Below are positions 17,271 to 25,608 of a stretch of 64,000 bases of DNA, one piece after another. Source of the stretch: an uncultured Lachnospiraceae bacterium (GTDB lineage: Bacteria; Bacillota; Clostridia; Lachnospirales; Lachnospiraceae). The stretch lies in assembly GCA_900316855.1 (NCBI GenBank), contig ONEK01000010.1, forward strand, positions 1 through 64,000, given 5' to 3'. Within the stretch, counting starts at the first letter, position 1; each line of letters begins with the position of its first letter. Below the pieces are notes generated by a model. That model saw only the letters and a list, made by a program, of their open reading frames with translations. It ran no database searches and was not told where the DNA came from. The translations under genes and the position numbers were made by a program.

Positions 17271-17969
17271 ATGGTTTACTCAAAGGAAGTACAGAACATG
17301 TGCGTCGTACATCAGGGCGTACACCATGGTGCTGCTCCCATCCCGGAAGAAGCTAAATGGGTACAGGCAAAAGAGGTGAAGGATATTTCCGGTTACACAC
17401 ACGGCGTCGGCTGGTGCGCACCTCAGCAGGGCGCCTGCAAGCTGTCCCTGAACGTCAAGAACGGCGTCATCCAGGAAGCCCTGGTTGAGACAATCGGCTG
17501 CTCCGGAATGACCCATTCCGCAGCTATGGCAGCTGAAATCCTCCCCGGCCTCACGGTTCTGGAAGCACTGAATACAGACCTGGTATGCGATGCCATCAAC
17601 GTTGCCATGAGAGAGCTGTTCCTGCAGATCGCCTATGGCCGTTCCCAGTCCGCTTTCTCCGAAGACGGTCTGCAGATCGGTGCCGGCCTGGAGGACCTCG
17701 GCAAGGGAACCCGTTCGATGGTTGGTACAACCTACGGAACGCTTGAGAAGGGACCCCGCTATCTGGAGCTCACCGATGGCTACATCACGAAGCTCTGCCT
17801 GGATGCAAACGATGAGATCATCGGCTACAAGTTCGTGAACTTCGGCAAGATGATGGACTTCATCAAGGCCGGCGATGATGCCAATACCGCACTCAAGAAG
17901 GCTTCCGGCCAGTATCCCAAGGTATTCCCGCAGGATGTTGCCAAGGAAATCGATCCCAGACAGGAATAA
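17271..17969 (+). CDS. NifU-like iron-sulfur cluster assembly scaffold family protein
   Basis: 232 residues; the start at 17271 follows GGAAGGAG. Residues ~35-130 have the NifU_N/IscU fold pattern with cysteines in GWCAPQQGACK and a conserved ETIGCSGMTHSAAMAAEIL segment. The C-terminal ~100 residues (GLEDLGKGTRSMVGTTYGT onward) are specific to the version that pairs with GGGtoGRT proteins. Databases name such proteins iron-sulfur scaffold; direct evidence of function is lacking. It is 19 nt upstream of its partner, so the two are surely co-translated. Confidence 0.75.
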   Translation: MVYSKEVQNMCVVHQGVHHGAAPIPEEAKWVQAKEVKDISGYTHGVGWCAPQQGACKLSLNVKNGVIQEALVETIGCSGMTHSAAMAAEILPGLTVLEALNTDLVCDAINVAMRELFLQIAYGRSQSAFSEDGLQIGAGLEDLGKGTRSMVGTTYGTLEKGPRYLELTDGYITKLCLDANDEIIGYKFVNFGKMMDFIKAGDDANTALKKASGQYPKVFPQDVAKEIDPRQE

Positions 17970-17988
17970 GGCAGAGGAGGAATAGAAA

Positions 17989-19011
17989 ATGGCTTTATTT
18001 GAATCCTATGAGAGAAGAGAGCCCCAGATTCTCGCTACACTCAAGAAATACGGCATCAGCTCCGTCGAGGAGTGCGCTGATATCTGCAAGCAGTATGACC
18101 TGGATGTCTATCACCTGGTAGAGAACATCCAGCCCATCTGCTTCGAAAATGCCAAGTGGGCATACACCGTCGGTGCTGCCATCGCCATCAAAAAGAACTG
18201 CGTCAAGGCTGACGAGGCTGCTGCAGCCATCGGCGAGGGTCTGCAGAGCTTCTGCATTCCCGGCTCCGTTGCGGACCGCCGCAAGGTAGGCCTTGGCCAC
18301 GGCAACCTCGGCAAGATGCTGCTCGAGGAAGGCACCGAGTGCTTCGCATTCCTGGCCGGCCATGAGTCCTTCGCAGCCGCAGAGGGCGCCATCGGTATTG
18401 CCGAGAAGGCTAACAAGGTCCGCACGAAGAAGCTCCGTGTCATCCTGAACGGGCTCGGCAAGGACGCTGCCAAGATCATCTCCCGTGTCAACGGCTTCAC
18501 GTTCGTTGAGACCGAGTACGACTACTACACCGGCGAGCTCAAGATCGTGGAAGAGCACTGCTATTCCAAGGATCCCACTTCTCCGCGCGCACAGGTTAAG
18601 TGCTACGGCGCCAACGACGTTCAGGAAGGCGTTGCCATCATGTGGCACGAGAACGTCGATATCTCCATCACCGGCAACTCCACGAATCCGACGAGATTCC
18701 AGCACCCCGTTGCAGGAACCTACAAGAAGGAAAGACTCGAAGCCGGCAAGAAGTACTTCTCCGTTGCTTCCGGCGGCGGCACCGGCCGCACGCTGCATCC
18801 CGATAACATGGCAGCAGGTCCTGCTTCCTACGGCATGACCGATACCATGGGCCGTATGCATTCCGACGCACAGTTCGCGGGCTCCTCGTCCGTACCTGCG
18901 CATGTTGAGATGATGGGTCTCATCGGTATGGGCAACAACCCGATGGTCGGCGCAACGGTTTCCACCGCCGTGTCCGTTGCACTGGCTCTGCAGAAGGCAC
19001 AGAACAAGTAA
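17989..19011 (+). CDS. GGGtoGRT protein (putative iron-sulfur-associated)
   Basis: 340 residues. The defining glycine-rich motif SGGGTGRTLHPDNM lies near residue 261, followed by MTDTMGRMHSDAQFAGSSS and GLIGMGNNPMVGATVSTAVS. These match the GGGtoGRT family, which habitually sits beside a NifU-like scaffold in clostridia. N-terminal cysteines occur in EECADICKQYD and QPICFENA. The biochemical role is unknown. The codon usage is that of a well-expressed gene (frequent TCC, GGC, AAG). A strong terminator follows. Confidence 0.8.
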   Translation: MALFESYERREPQILATLKKYGISSVEECADICKQYDLDVYHLVENIQPICFENAKWAYTVGAAIAIKKNCVKADEAAAAIGEGLQSFCIPGSVADRRKVGLGHGNLGKMLLEEGTECFAFLAGHESFAAAEGAIGIAEKANKVRTKKLRVILNGLGKDAAKIISRVNGFTFVETEYDYYTGELKIVEEHCYSKDPTSPRAQVKCYGANDVQEGVAIMWHENVDISITGNSTNPTRFQHPVAGTYKKERLEAGKKYFSVASGGGTGRTLHPDNMAAGPASYGMTDTMGRMHSDAQFAGSSSVPAHVEMMGLIGMGNNPMVGATVSTAVSVALALQKAQNK

Positions 19012-19041
19012 TTCATTCCAATACGGCAGCCAAACCGCAGG

Positions 19042-19085
19042 GGATGCCTGATTCTTCGAACGTAAGGGTCGGGCATCCTTTTTTT
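19042..19085 (+). terminator. Rho-independent terminator after the GGGtoGRT gene
   Basis: GGATGCC (19042-19048) pairs with GGCATCC (19072-19078), followed by seven Ts. Confidence 0.85.
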
Positions 19086-19218
19086 GCTACAGCTGTCAGG
19101 GCCGCGAGGTATCTTCCAAACCTTTTCAGGGTATGATAGAATAACTGAACCAGGAGATTCCCCTGCCGGTTTCCAGAGCGGAGGGAATCGGCAGGATATT
19201 ACGGGAAGGAGGGTGACC

Positions 19219-19797
19219 ATGGCATATCCATACAGTGCAATGCAGGGTGCTGATCCGCTGCGGCCCGTTGGACAGGGCGATACCGGTGATCCCTATTCCC
19301 GATGGTTCCAGAGAGCCGCGGCTTATGGAGGCTCATCCGCCTTAGGCATGCAGGGAACAGGCCGCGCAGGAAGCGGTGAGGAGCAGACACCGGGTGTTAC
19401 GAAGAATCCCGGTCAGTCCCATGTAAAGCAGCCCGGCAGGAAATCGTCACCCGCGGAGTGCGAGACCTGCAAGGAGCGCAAATACCAGGACGGGTCGAAC
19501 GAGAATGACGTCTCGTTCAAATCTCCCGGTCATATTTCTCCCGAGGCGGCGCCGGGCGCCGTGCGCGCCCATGAGCAGGAGCACGTTGCCAACGCCTATG
19601 AGAAGGCCCAAAAGGGCGGCGGAAAGGTACTGCAGGCCAGCGTGCGGATCAAGACAGCGGTCTGTCCGGAGTGCGGACGCACGTATGTGTCGGGCGGTGA
19701 GACGTCGACGAAGATTGCCTATCCGGCTGATAAAGAGGCCGAAGCGCGGCAGAGCCGTGCCGGAGGAATCGGACAGCGGTTTGACAGGACTGCCTGA
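19219..19797 (+). CDS. Putative zinc metalloprotease-like protein (HExxH), SprA/CJM1_0395-like
   Basis: 192 residues; the start at 19219 follows AAGGAGGGTGACC. The first ~85 residues are low-complexity, Gly/Pro/Gln-rich. A CETCKERKYQDGS segment follows, then RAHEQEHVANAYEKA, whose HEQEH matches the HExxH zinc motif, and a second pair in CPECGRTYVSGGETST. The core resembles the SprA-related putative metalloprotease family (PF12118). CxxC pairs suggest structural metal. No signal peptide. Proteolytic activity is untested; monocistronic with its own terminator. Confidence 0.65.
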   Translation: MAYPYSAMQGADPLRPVGQGDTGDPYSRWFQRAAAYGGSSALGMQGTGRAGSGEEQTPGVTKNPGQSHVKQPGRKSSPAECETCKERKYQDGSNENDVSFKSPGHISPEAAPGAVRAHEQEHVANAYEKAQKGGGKVLQASVRIKTAVCPECGRTYVSGGETSTKIAYPADKEAEARQSRAGGIGQRFDRTA

Positions 19798-19833
19798 GGA
19801 TTGACAGGCCGTGTAAGATGGAATTCTGAGTAA

Positions 19834-19868
19834 AGCATCCTTCCGATGGATTCGGGAGGGTGCTTTTT
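19834..19868 (+). terminator. Rho-independent terminator
   Basis: AGCATCCTTCC pairs (with G-T pairs) with GGGAGGGTGCT, followed by TTTT. Ends the HExxH gene transcript and lies 39 nt before helD. Confidence 0.7.
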
Positions 19869-19906
19869 AAGTACGAAAAGGGACGGAAAGGAACTGCAGA
19901 GTATCT

Positions 19907-21973
19907 ATGGACGAGAAGACATTCGGGCAGGAGCAGCAGCACCTTGGCAGTGTTTACCGCCGGCTCCTTGAAATGAAGAGGGAGCTGGAGCAGGAAATCG
20001 CGCAGGTGGACCGGGAGGCTGCCGGAGAGAAAAACGATATCCGCGACAATCTGAGATTTGATTTCTCCGATGACGACGCGAAGATCGAGACCTACGGCGA
20101 AATCGAGGTCTGGAACCGTTATATTGACAGCTACAATGTCAAGTCCGACACCCTTTCCGATAAGCTCTCCAGGGTCAACACTCTGCTGAAGGCACCGTAT
20201 TTTGCCAGGATCCGGCTGCAGTTTGACCCGGAAGAGGGGCCGGAGGACTATTACATCGGCAGCACGTCGGTTGCGGAGAACGACTATGACCAGATGGTCA
20301 TCGACTGGCGCTCGCCGATTGCGGAGACCTATTACAACCAGGAAAACGGAAGAACCTCCTACGAGGTGGACGGCCGGAAGATTCCCGTGGACCTGAAGCT
20401 GCGCAGGCAGTTTGACCTGTCGAAGGACAAGCTGCATTCGTATTTCGACACACAGATCGCCATCGAGGACCCCATGCTGCTGGAATCGCTCTCCAGGCAG
20501 CGCACGGATAAGATGCAGGCTATTACGGCCACGATCCAGAGGGAGCAGAATGCCGTCATCCGTCATCCGGACGCACCGGCGCTTCTCGTAAACGGGATTG
20601 CCGGAAGCGGCAAGACGTCCGTGCTGCTGCAGAGGATTGCGTACCTCTTCTACCGCCAGAGGAAGACGCTCCGTCCGGACCAGGTGTTCCTGATGACACT
20701 GAATCCTGTTTTCAGCCAGTACATCGCCAACGTGCTGCCTGACCTCGGGGAGCGCAATCCGAATACCTATACCTGGCTGGAGTTCATGGACTCCGTACAC
20801 TGTCCGATCCGCGAAACGAACTATGACAGGACGTCCGGGGAGGATCTTGCGGCAATCGACGAGGGACTGAAAACCCTGCAGCCGGAGGCGGAGTTTTTCC
20901 ACGGGATTTACCAGAAGGGGACGCGGATCCTGTCTGCGAAGGACATTCTGGAAACGCTCAGACTCCACAGTCAGATACCCATGGGTGTCCGTCTGATCCA
21001 GATTACAATCGATGAGCTGGAGGAACGGGCAAGGCAGGTGCTGCGCCGCAGGGCGGCTGGCGGAAGGGATGCGCAGGAATCCACTGCCCCCGGACAGGAT
21101 GTCCTTGATCCTGCCGCGGAGAATGAGCTGCAGAATGACAACGGCGGTGCCTTCCATGCCATCCGCACCTGCAGCTGGATTGATTACGGAAAGATCGGGC
21201 AGCGTCTTCTGGGTGTGAAGCGCCTCACGGCCATTGAATGGTTCTACCTGAAGATGGCACTGACGGGGGAATGTGCACGAAACGCGAAATATGTCTGCAT
21301 TGACGAGGTTCAGGACTACACACAGGCACAGATCCTGACCCTGATGCGGTATTTCCCGAATGCGAAATTTCTGATGCTGGGAGATGAGTTCCAGGCGATC
21401 CGTCCGGGCACGGTATCGTTCCGGGAACTGGCGGAAGATTTCGACAGCCGCGGCAGGGAGGCAGTCCGGCTGTCCCTGATGACGAGCTACCGCTCTTCGC
21501 CGGAGATTACGGACCTGTTCACGGCACTCCTGCCCGAGAAGGAGCGTATTCTGACCACATCCGTACAGCGCCCCGGCATCGTACCGTTCCTTTGCGCCTA
21601 TGAGAACCCGGACGAGCTGACAAAGGAGCTGATTCACCTGCTGGAGGAGTTTGGCAGCGGAGAAGGGCTGACGGCAGTCATCTGTGAGAACCGCAGGAGC
21701 GTGGAACGGATCGCCGCAAGGCTCGGGGACCGCGCACCGCATATCCTGAAGGCACATGACAGCCTGCCGGAGCGGGGCGCCGTGCTCGCGGAGCTCTCGT
21801 TCTGCAAGGGTCTGGAGTTTGATAATGTCATCCTTCCGGATGCGGATCCGGAGCGCTATCCGGACGAGATTCTGTCCCGCCACCGGCTGTATACGGCCAT
21901 CAGCCGTGCGACAAGGCGGCTCGTGATTGTGGCGGACCGCAGGCTGACAGGACTTCTTGCGAATCAGCAGTGA
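19907..21973 (+). CDS. helD: HelD-family UvrD/Rep-like ATPase (RNA polymerase-associated)
   Basis: 688 residues. HelD proteins bind RNA polymerase and release stalled or post-termination complexes. The N-terminus (residues 1-60) is a charged coiled coil (LEMKRELEQEIAQVDREAAG), the arm that enters the secondary channel in known structures. Walker A GIAGSGKTS is at about 230-238, CIDEVQDYTQAQ is the Walker B/motif II, and LMTSYRSSPEIT and TAISRATRRL are UvrD-like motifs IV and VI. Length fits Gram-positive HelD. Confidence 0.87.
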   Translation: MDEKTFGQEQQHLGSVYRRLLEMKRELEQEIAQVDREAAGEKNDIRDNLRFDFSDDDAKIETYGEIEVWNRYIDSYNVKSDTLSDKLSRVNTLLKAPYFARIRLQFDPEEGPEDYYIGSTSVAENDYDQMVIDWRSPIAETYYNQENGRTSYEVDGRKIPVDLKLRRQFDLSKDKLHSYFDTQIAIEDPMLLESLSRQRTDKMQAITATIQREQNAVIRHPDAPALLVNGIAGSGKTSVLLQRIAYLFYRQRKTLRPDQVFLMTLNPVFSQYIANVLPDLGERNPNTYTWLEFMDSVHCPIRETNYDRTSGEDLAAIDEGLKTLQPEAEFFHGIYQKGTRILSAKDILETLRLHSQIPMGVRLIQITIDELEERARQVLRRRAAGGRDAQESTAPGQDVLDPAAENELQNDNGGAFHAIRTCSWIDYGKIGQRLLGVKRLTAIEWFYLKMALTGECARNAKYVCIDEVQDYTQAQILTLMRYFPNAKFLMLGDEFQAIRPGTVSFRELAEDFDSRGREAVRLSLMTSYRSSPEITDLFTALLPEKERILTTSVQRPGIVPFLCAYENPDELTKELIHLLEEFGSGEGLTAVICENRRSVERIAARLGDRAPHILKAHDSLPERGAVLAELSFCKGLEFDNVILPDADPERYPDEILSRHRLYTAISRATRRLVIVADRRLTGLLANQQ

Positions 21974-22063
21974 AAATCCGTCCCGCAGCGCACCGCAGGC
22001 CGGAAAAACGAGGAAAAAAGCCCGAAAAAGCCCGAAAATTGCACAAAAAACGGGCAGAAGGAC

Positions 22064-22092
22064 TTGCCCCGCGCGAAACACTCTGCTATGCT
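22064..22092 (+). promoter_or_regulatory. Promoter of the HU gene
   Basis: TTGCCC (22064-22069), 17-bp spacer, TATGCT (22087-22092). About 40 nt of leader remains before the ATG, with a GGAGAG ribosome site. Confidence 0.65.
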
Positions 22093-22140
22093 GTGTAGAG
22101 CAAGCCAATCAGGGCTTACAGAGAAAAGGAGAGTAATGAA

Positions 22141-22422
22141 ATGAACAAGACAGAACTTACAGCAGCTGTCGCTGAGGCGGCAGGAATTTCCAAGAAGGAT
22201 GCCGCAGCATCCGTTGATGCATTTGTTGCAACCGTTACAGATGCACTGAAGAAGGGTGACAAGGTTTCCCTCGTTGGTTTCGGTACTTTCGAGGTTGGCG
22301 AGCGTGCAGCAAGGACCGGACGCAACCCTCAGACCGGCAAGGCCATCAAGATCAAGGCTTCCAAGTCTCCCAAGTTCAAGGCCGGCAAGGCACTCAAGGA
22401 TGCTGTCAACGGCAAGCACTGA
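22141..22422 (+). CDS. hup: HU-family DNA-binding protein
   Basis: 93 residues, the standard HU length. Opens [21 protein letters not shown], with the beta-arm signature [21 protein letters not shown] and terminal [15 protein letters not shown] nucleoid protein that bends DNA non-specifically. Codon choice is strongly biased, as expected for high expression. Own promoter and strong terminator. Confidence 0.95.
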   Translation: MNKTELTAAVAEAAGISKKDAAASVDAFVATVTDALKKGDKVSLVGFGTFEVGERAARTGRNPQTGKAIKIKASKSPKFKAGKALKDAVNGKH

Positions 22423-22445
22423 TTGACTGCTGATATAAAGGATGA

Positions 22446-22479
22446 ATGGGGCAGGTGCGAAGGCACCTGCCCCATTTTT
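22446..22479 (+). terminator. Rho-independent terminator after HU
   Basis: ATGGGGCAGGTGC pairs perfectly with GCACCTGCCCCAT around GAAG, followed by TTTT. It lies 15 nt before the next start codon. Confidence 0.92.
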
Positions 22480-22493
22480 ATAGAGGTGCGGGA

Positions 22494-23468
22494 ATGAGTA
22501 TTTCCTATGGAAAACTGGTCATCATCGGCGCGGGGAAGGTCGGGTCCTCTATCCTCAACGCCGCGCTGCAGATGAACCTGCTGGACGATATTGTCGTGGT
22601 GAACCGGAACCGGCAGCGGGCGCTGGGGGAGGTGCTGGACGCCAGTCACACGACGGCGTTCGCCTATAGTGCCAACGCCAGCATCCGGGTAGGCGATTAC
22701 GAGGACTGCAGGGACGCGCATATCATTGTAGTAACGGCGGGACCCTCCATCCAGCCCGGAAACCATGAGCGCAACACCCTGCTGCACCAGAATGTGCAGG
22801 TAATGAACGAGGTCATGACGAACATCACGAAATATACAAAGGAAGCGATCATCGTCATCGTCTCGAACCCGCTGGATATCCTGACGTACCTCTCCTGCAG
22901 GAAATTCGACTATCCGGAGAACCGGATCCTCGGAACCGGCACGCTTCTGGATACCGCGCGTTTCAACAAAATGATCGGGGACCAGTGCGGTGTCGATGCC
23001 AAGAATGTTGTCGGATTTGTTCTGGGTGAACACGGCGCGACCAGCTTCATTCCCTGGAATACGGTCAATATTGTCGGGGTGCCGTTCAATGAACTGCAGC
23101 AGAAGTTCGGCCTCGAAAAGCCGCTGGACAGGGAGCAGCTTCTGCGCGAAACGAAAACTGTCGGGCCGCGCATCGTCGACCTGAAGGGCTATACCTCGTC
23201 CGGCGTATCACTCGCGGCATGCAGGATCATCGGCGCGATCGTGCGCAACGAGCACTGCATCATCCCGGTATCCACGGTCATGCGCGGTCAGTACGGCTAC
23301 AGCGACGCGGCCATGAGCCTTCCCTGCGTGATCGGCAGGGAGGGTATCAGCAGGGTGCTGGAGCTGCCGCTGGACGACGAGGGGATGAATGATCTGAAGA
23401 TCTGCCATGACCATCTGCGGGAGCTGATCCTGGAAGCACAGAACGAGGTGCAGGATGAGCCTGCCTGA
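22494..23468 (+). CDS. Lactate/malate dehydrogenase family protein, atypical substrate loop
   Basis: 324 residues; the start at 22494 (MSISYGKLVIIGAGKVGSS) follows GAGGTG. NAD-binding IIGAGKVGSS, the catalytic His (about 180) in LGEHGAT and DTARFN are conserved, so it is a 2-hydroxyacid dehydrogenase of this fold. The specificity loop reads TAGPSIQPGNHERN instead of AGxxQKPGETR (lactate) or AGxxRKPGMTR (malate). Position 102 is neither Gln nor Arg in the plain alignment, and the loop is one residue longer before the Arg. The substrate may therefore differ from lactate. Confidence 0.75.
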   Translation: MSISYGKLVIIGAGKVGSSILNAALQMNLLDDIVVVNRNRQRALGEVLDASHTTAFAYSANASIRVGDYEDCRDAHIIVVTAGPSIQPGNHERNTLLHQNVQVMNEVMTNITKYTKEAIIVIVSNPLDILTYLSCRKFDYPENRILGTGTLLDTARFNKMIGDQCGVDAKNVVGFVLGEHGATSFIPWNTVNIVGVPFNELQQKFGLEKPLDREQLLRETKTVGPRIVDLKGYTSSGVSLAACRIIGAIVRNEHCIIPVSTVMRGQYGYSDAAMSLPCVIGREGISRVLELPLDDEGMNDLKICHDHLRELILEAQNEVQDEPA

Positions 23469-23489
23469 CGCGGACGCCTGACGCGGACG
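23464..23489. repeat. 13-bp tandem duplication
   Basis: CCTGACGCGGACG occurs twice in direct tandem overlapping the end of the dehydrogenase gene. Probably slippage, with no obvious role. Confidence 0.6.
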
Positions 23490-23515
23490 CGGGCTGTGTA
23501 TTCCGGCCTGCAGTG

Positions 23516-23524
23516 TGCTATACT
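23516..23524 (+). promoter_or_regulatory. Extended -10 promoter before pyrF
   Basis: TGCTATACT gives a TGnTATACT extended -10; a recognisable -35 is lacking. Transcript start would be near 23531. Confidence 0.45.
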
Positions 23525-23572
23525 GCGTGTGTTGCCTGCGGGGGAGATAATTTAAGAGGAAAGTCTGGAACC

Positions 23573-24511
23573 ATGATAGCAAAACTGATCGATAAAATCC
23601 GTGAGAAAAACGCCCCTGTCGCAGTCGGTCTCGATCCCGACATGAAGTTTATTCCGGAGCATCTCCTCAAGGATGCCCGCAGGGACCACGCCGTTTCCCT
23701 GTACGGGGATGATGAGCTGATGGCTGCCGCAGAGGCGGTTTTCCGCTTCAACAAGGAGATCATCGATGCAGTCGCTGACCTTGTGCCTGCGGTAAAACCG
23801 CAGTCCGCGATGTACGAGCAGTTCGGCGTACCGGGCATGAGTGCCTTCTGGCGGACTGTCCAGTATGCGAAGGAGAAGGATCTCATCGTCATCGGCGATG
23901 TGAAGCGGGGAGATATCGGCTCTACCTCCGGGGCTTACGCGCGGGCTCACCTTGGCAGGGTCAAGGTCGACGGGCACGCCCTGCGCGTTTTCGATGAGGA
24001 TTTTGCCACGGTCAACCCTTACCTCGGCACGGACGGAATCAAACCGTTCATCGACGTGTGCAATGAGGCGGACAAGGGCATCTTCGTTCTGGTGAAGACG
24101 TCCAATCCATCGAGCGGGGAGTTCCAGGACGTGCCGGTGAAGGACGGCAGGCCGCTCTATGAGCTGGTCGGGGAAAAAGTAGCCGAATGGGGACAGCTGT
24201 CCATGGACGGCGATTATTCCAATGTCGGCGCTGTCGTCGGCGCAACGTACCCGGAGCAGGCCGGGCACCTTCGCGCTCTCATGCCCCATACGTTTATCCT
24301 GGCGCCGGGCTATGGCGCACAGGGAGCTGCGGCGAAGGACCTTAAGGGATTTTTCAACGCGGACGGAACGGGCTGTATCGTGAATTCCTCCCGCGGTATC
24401 ATTGCGGCATACACGAAGGAAAAATACGCGAAATACGGCGCGGACGGCTTCGCGGACGCGGCGAGGGCAGCGGCGATGGATATGATTGAGGACCTGCGCA
24501 CGATCCTGTGA
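23573..24511 (+). CDS. pyrF: Orotidine 5'-phosphate decarboxylase
   Basis: 312 residues; the start at 23573 (MIAKLIDKIREKNAPVAVGLDPD). Last step of UMP synthesis. Catalytic Lys is near 111 in IGDVKRGDIGST. It has DGHALRVFDEDFATVNPYLG, GYGAQGA and NSSRGI. The length and motif set belong to the longer (subfamily 2) OMP decarboxylases. It is 25 nt upstream of pyrE, so the two form an operon. Confidence 0.94.
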   Translation: MIAKLIDKIREKNAPVAVGLDPDMKFIPEHLLKDARRDHAVSLYGDDELMAAAEAVFRFNKEIIDAVADLVPAVKPQSAMYEQFGVPGMSAFWRTVQYAKEKDLIVIGDVKRGDIGSTSGAYARAHLGRVKVDGHALRVFDEDFATVNPYLGTDGIKPFIDVCNEADKGIFVLVKTSNPSSGEFQDVPVKDGRPLYELVGEKVAEWGQLSMDGDYSNVGAVVGATYPEQAGHLRALMPHTFILAPGYGAQGAAAKDLKGFFNADGTGCIVNSSRGIIAAYTKEKYAKYGADGFADAARAAAMDMIEDLRTIL

Positions 24512-24536
24512 CAGGCAGGAGGGACAGAACAGGCTT

Positions 24537-25214
24537 ATGGAAAAATACAAGAAGGAATTCATCGACTTCATGGTCGATTCCCATGTACTGAGGTTCGGGG
24601 ATTTCACATTGAAAAGCGGCAGAAAATCTCCGTTTTTCATGAACGCCGGCCTGTATCAGACCGGGTCCGAGCTGATGAAGCTCGGCGAGTTCTACGCGCG
24701 TGCCATCCATGATGTGTACGGGCTCGAGTTTGACGTCCTGTTCGGACCTGCCTACAAGGGAATTCCGCTTGCGGTCGCAACGACAATTGCCATCAGCAGC
24801 CTGTACGGCCGTGACGTGCGCTACAGTGCAAACCGCAAGGAAATCAAGGATCATGGCGACACCGGGATTCTGCTGGGGGCGAAGCTGCATGACGGTGACC
24901 GTGTTGTCATCATCGAGGATGTGACGACGAGCGGGGCCTCCATGGCGGAGACGGTGCCGATCCTGCGCGCACAGGCAGACGTGGATATCACAGGCCTGAT
25001 GGTTTCCCTGAACCGGTGTGAGCTCGGCATGGGAGGCAGGGTTTCCGCACTGGAGGAAATCCGCGAAAAATACGGCTTCCCCACCAACGCCATCGTCTCC
25101 ATGGACGAGGTCGTGGAGTATCTGGGCAAGTCCAATGATGAGCGGGGACCGCTCCTTGACGAGAGCATGAAGAAGACACTGAAGGCTTACTATGATGAGT
25201 ATGGAGTGAAGTGA
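24537..25214 (+). CDS. pyrE: Orotate phosphoribosyltransferase
   Basis: 225 residues, starting at 24537 after GGCAGGAGG. It makes OMP from orotate and PRPP. The PRPP-binding loop is VVIIEDVTTSGAS, with GPAYKGIPLA and RKEIKDHGDTG (catalytic loop). Followed with no gap by a TTG-initiated small membrane gene. Confidence 0.94.
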   Translation: MEKYKKEFIDFMVDSHVLRFGDFTLKSGRKSPFFMNAGLYQTGSELMKLGEFYARAIHDVYGLEFDVLFGPAYKGIPLAVATTIAISSLYGRDVRYSANRKEIKDHGDTGILLGAKLHDGDRVVIIEDVTTSGASMAETVPILRAQADVDITGLMVSLNRCELGMGGRVSALEEIREKYGFPTNAIVSMDEVVEYLGKSNDERGPLLDESMKKTLKAYYDEYGVK

Positions 25215-25532
25215 TTGAAAAAACCGCGCAGTTATCTGTTTACATCCCGAAAACAGTCTGTCCGGGCGATGGCTGCATCGATTCTGGGCGCGGTATCACT
25301 GGTTTCCTCCGTGCTGATGATCCGTCTGGCATACGAAAACGGCGGCACCGCAGATTACCACTACGGTGCAGTCGTTTTCGTATGCCTTATTTTTGCTCTC
25401 GTGGGGCTGATTCTGGCCATCCTGTCAAGGAAGGAACCGGACGTGTGGTATTTTTTTACCTATCTCGGGGTAATCCTCAACTCCGCTGACCTGCTGCTGT
25501 GCTTTGTGATCATGTACCTCGGTGTGGTCTGA
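25215..25532 (+). CDS. Small membrane protein, DUF6142-like
   Basis: 105 residues, starting with TTG directly after the pyrE stop, consistent with translational coupling. Three hydrophobic helices at about 18-38, 48-68 and 82-104; short basic N-terminus (KKPRSYLFTSRKQSVRAM). The pattern resembles the DUF6142 family seen in Lachnospiraceae beside nucleotide genes. Function unknown. Confidence 0.65.
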   Translation: MKKPRSYLFTSRKQSVRAMAASILGAVSLVSSVLMIRLAYENGGTADYHYGAVVFVCLIFALVGLILAILSRKEPDVWYFFTYLGVILNSADLLLCFVIMYLGVV

Positions 25533-25608
25533 AAAGAGAGGGGAGATGCGCAGCGGCGAAACAATCCGTAATCACTTTTGACACCTTAATCAAGGAAGAA
25601 CAGAGAAT

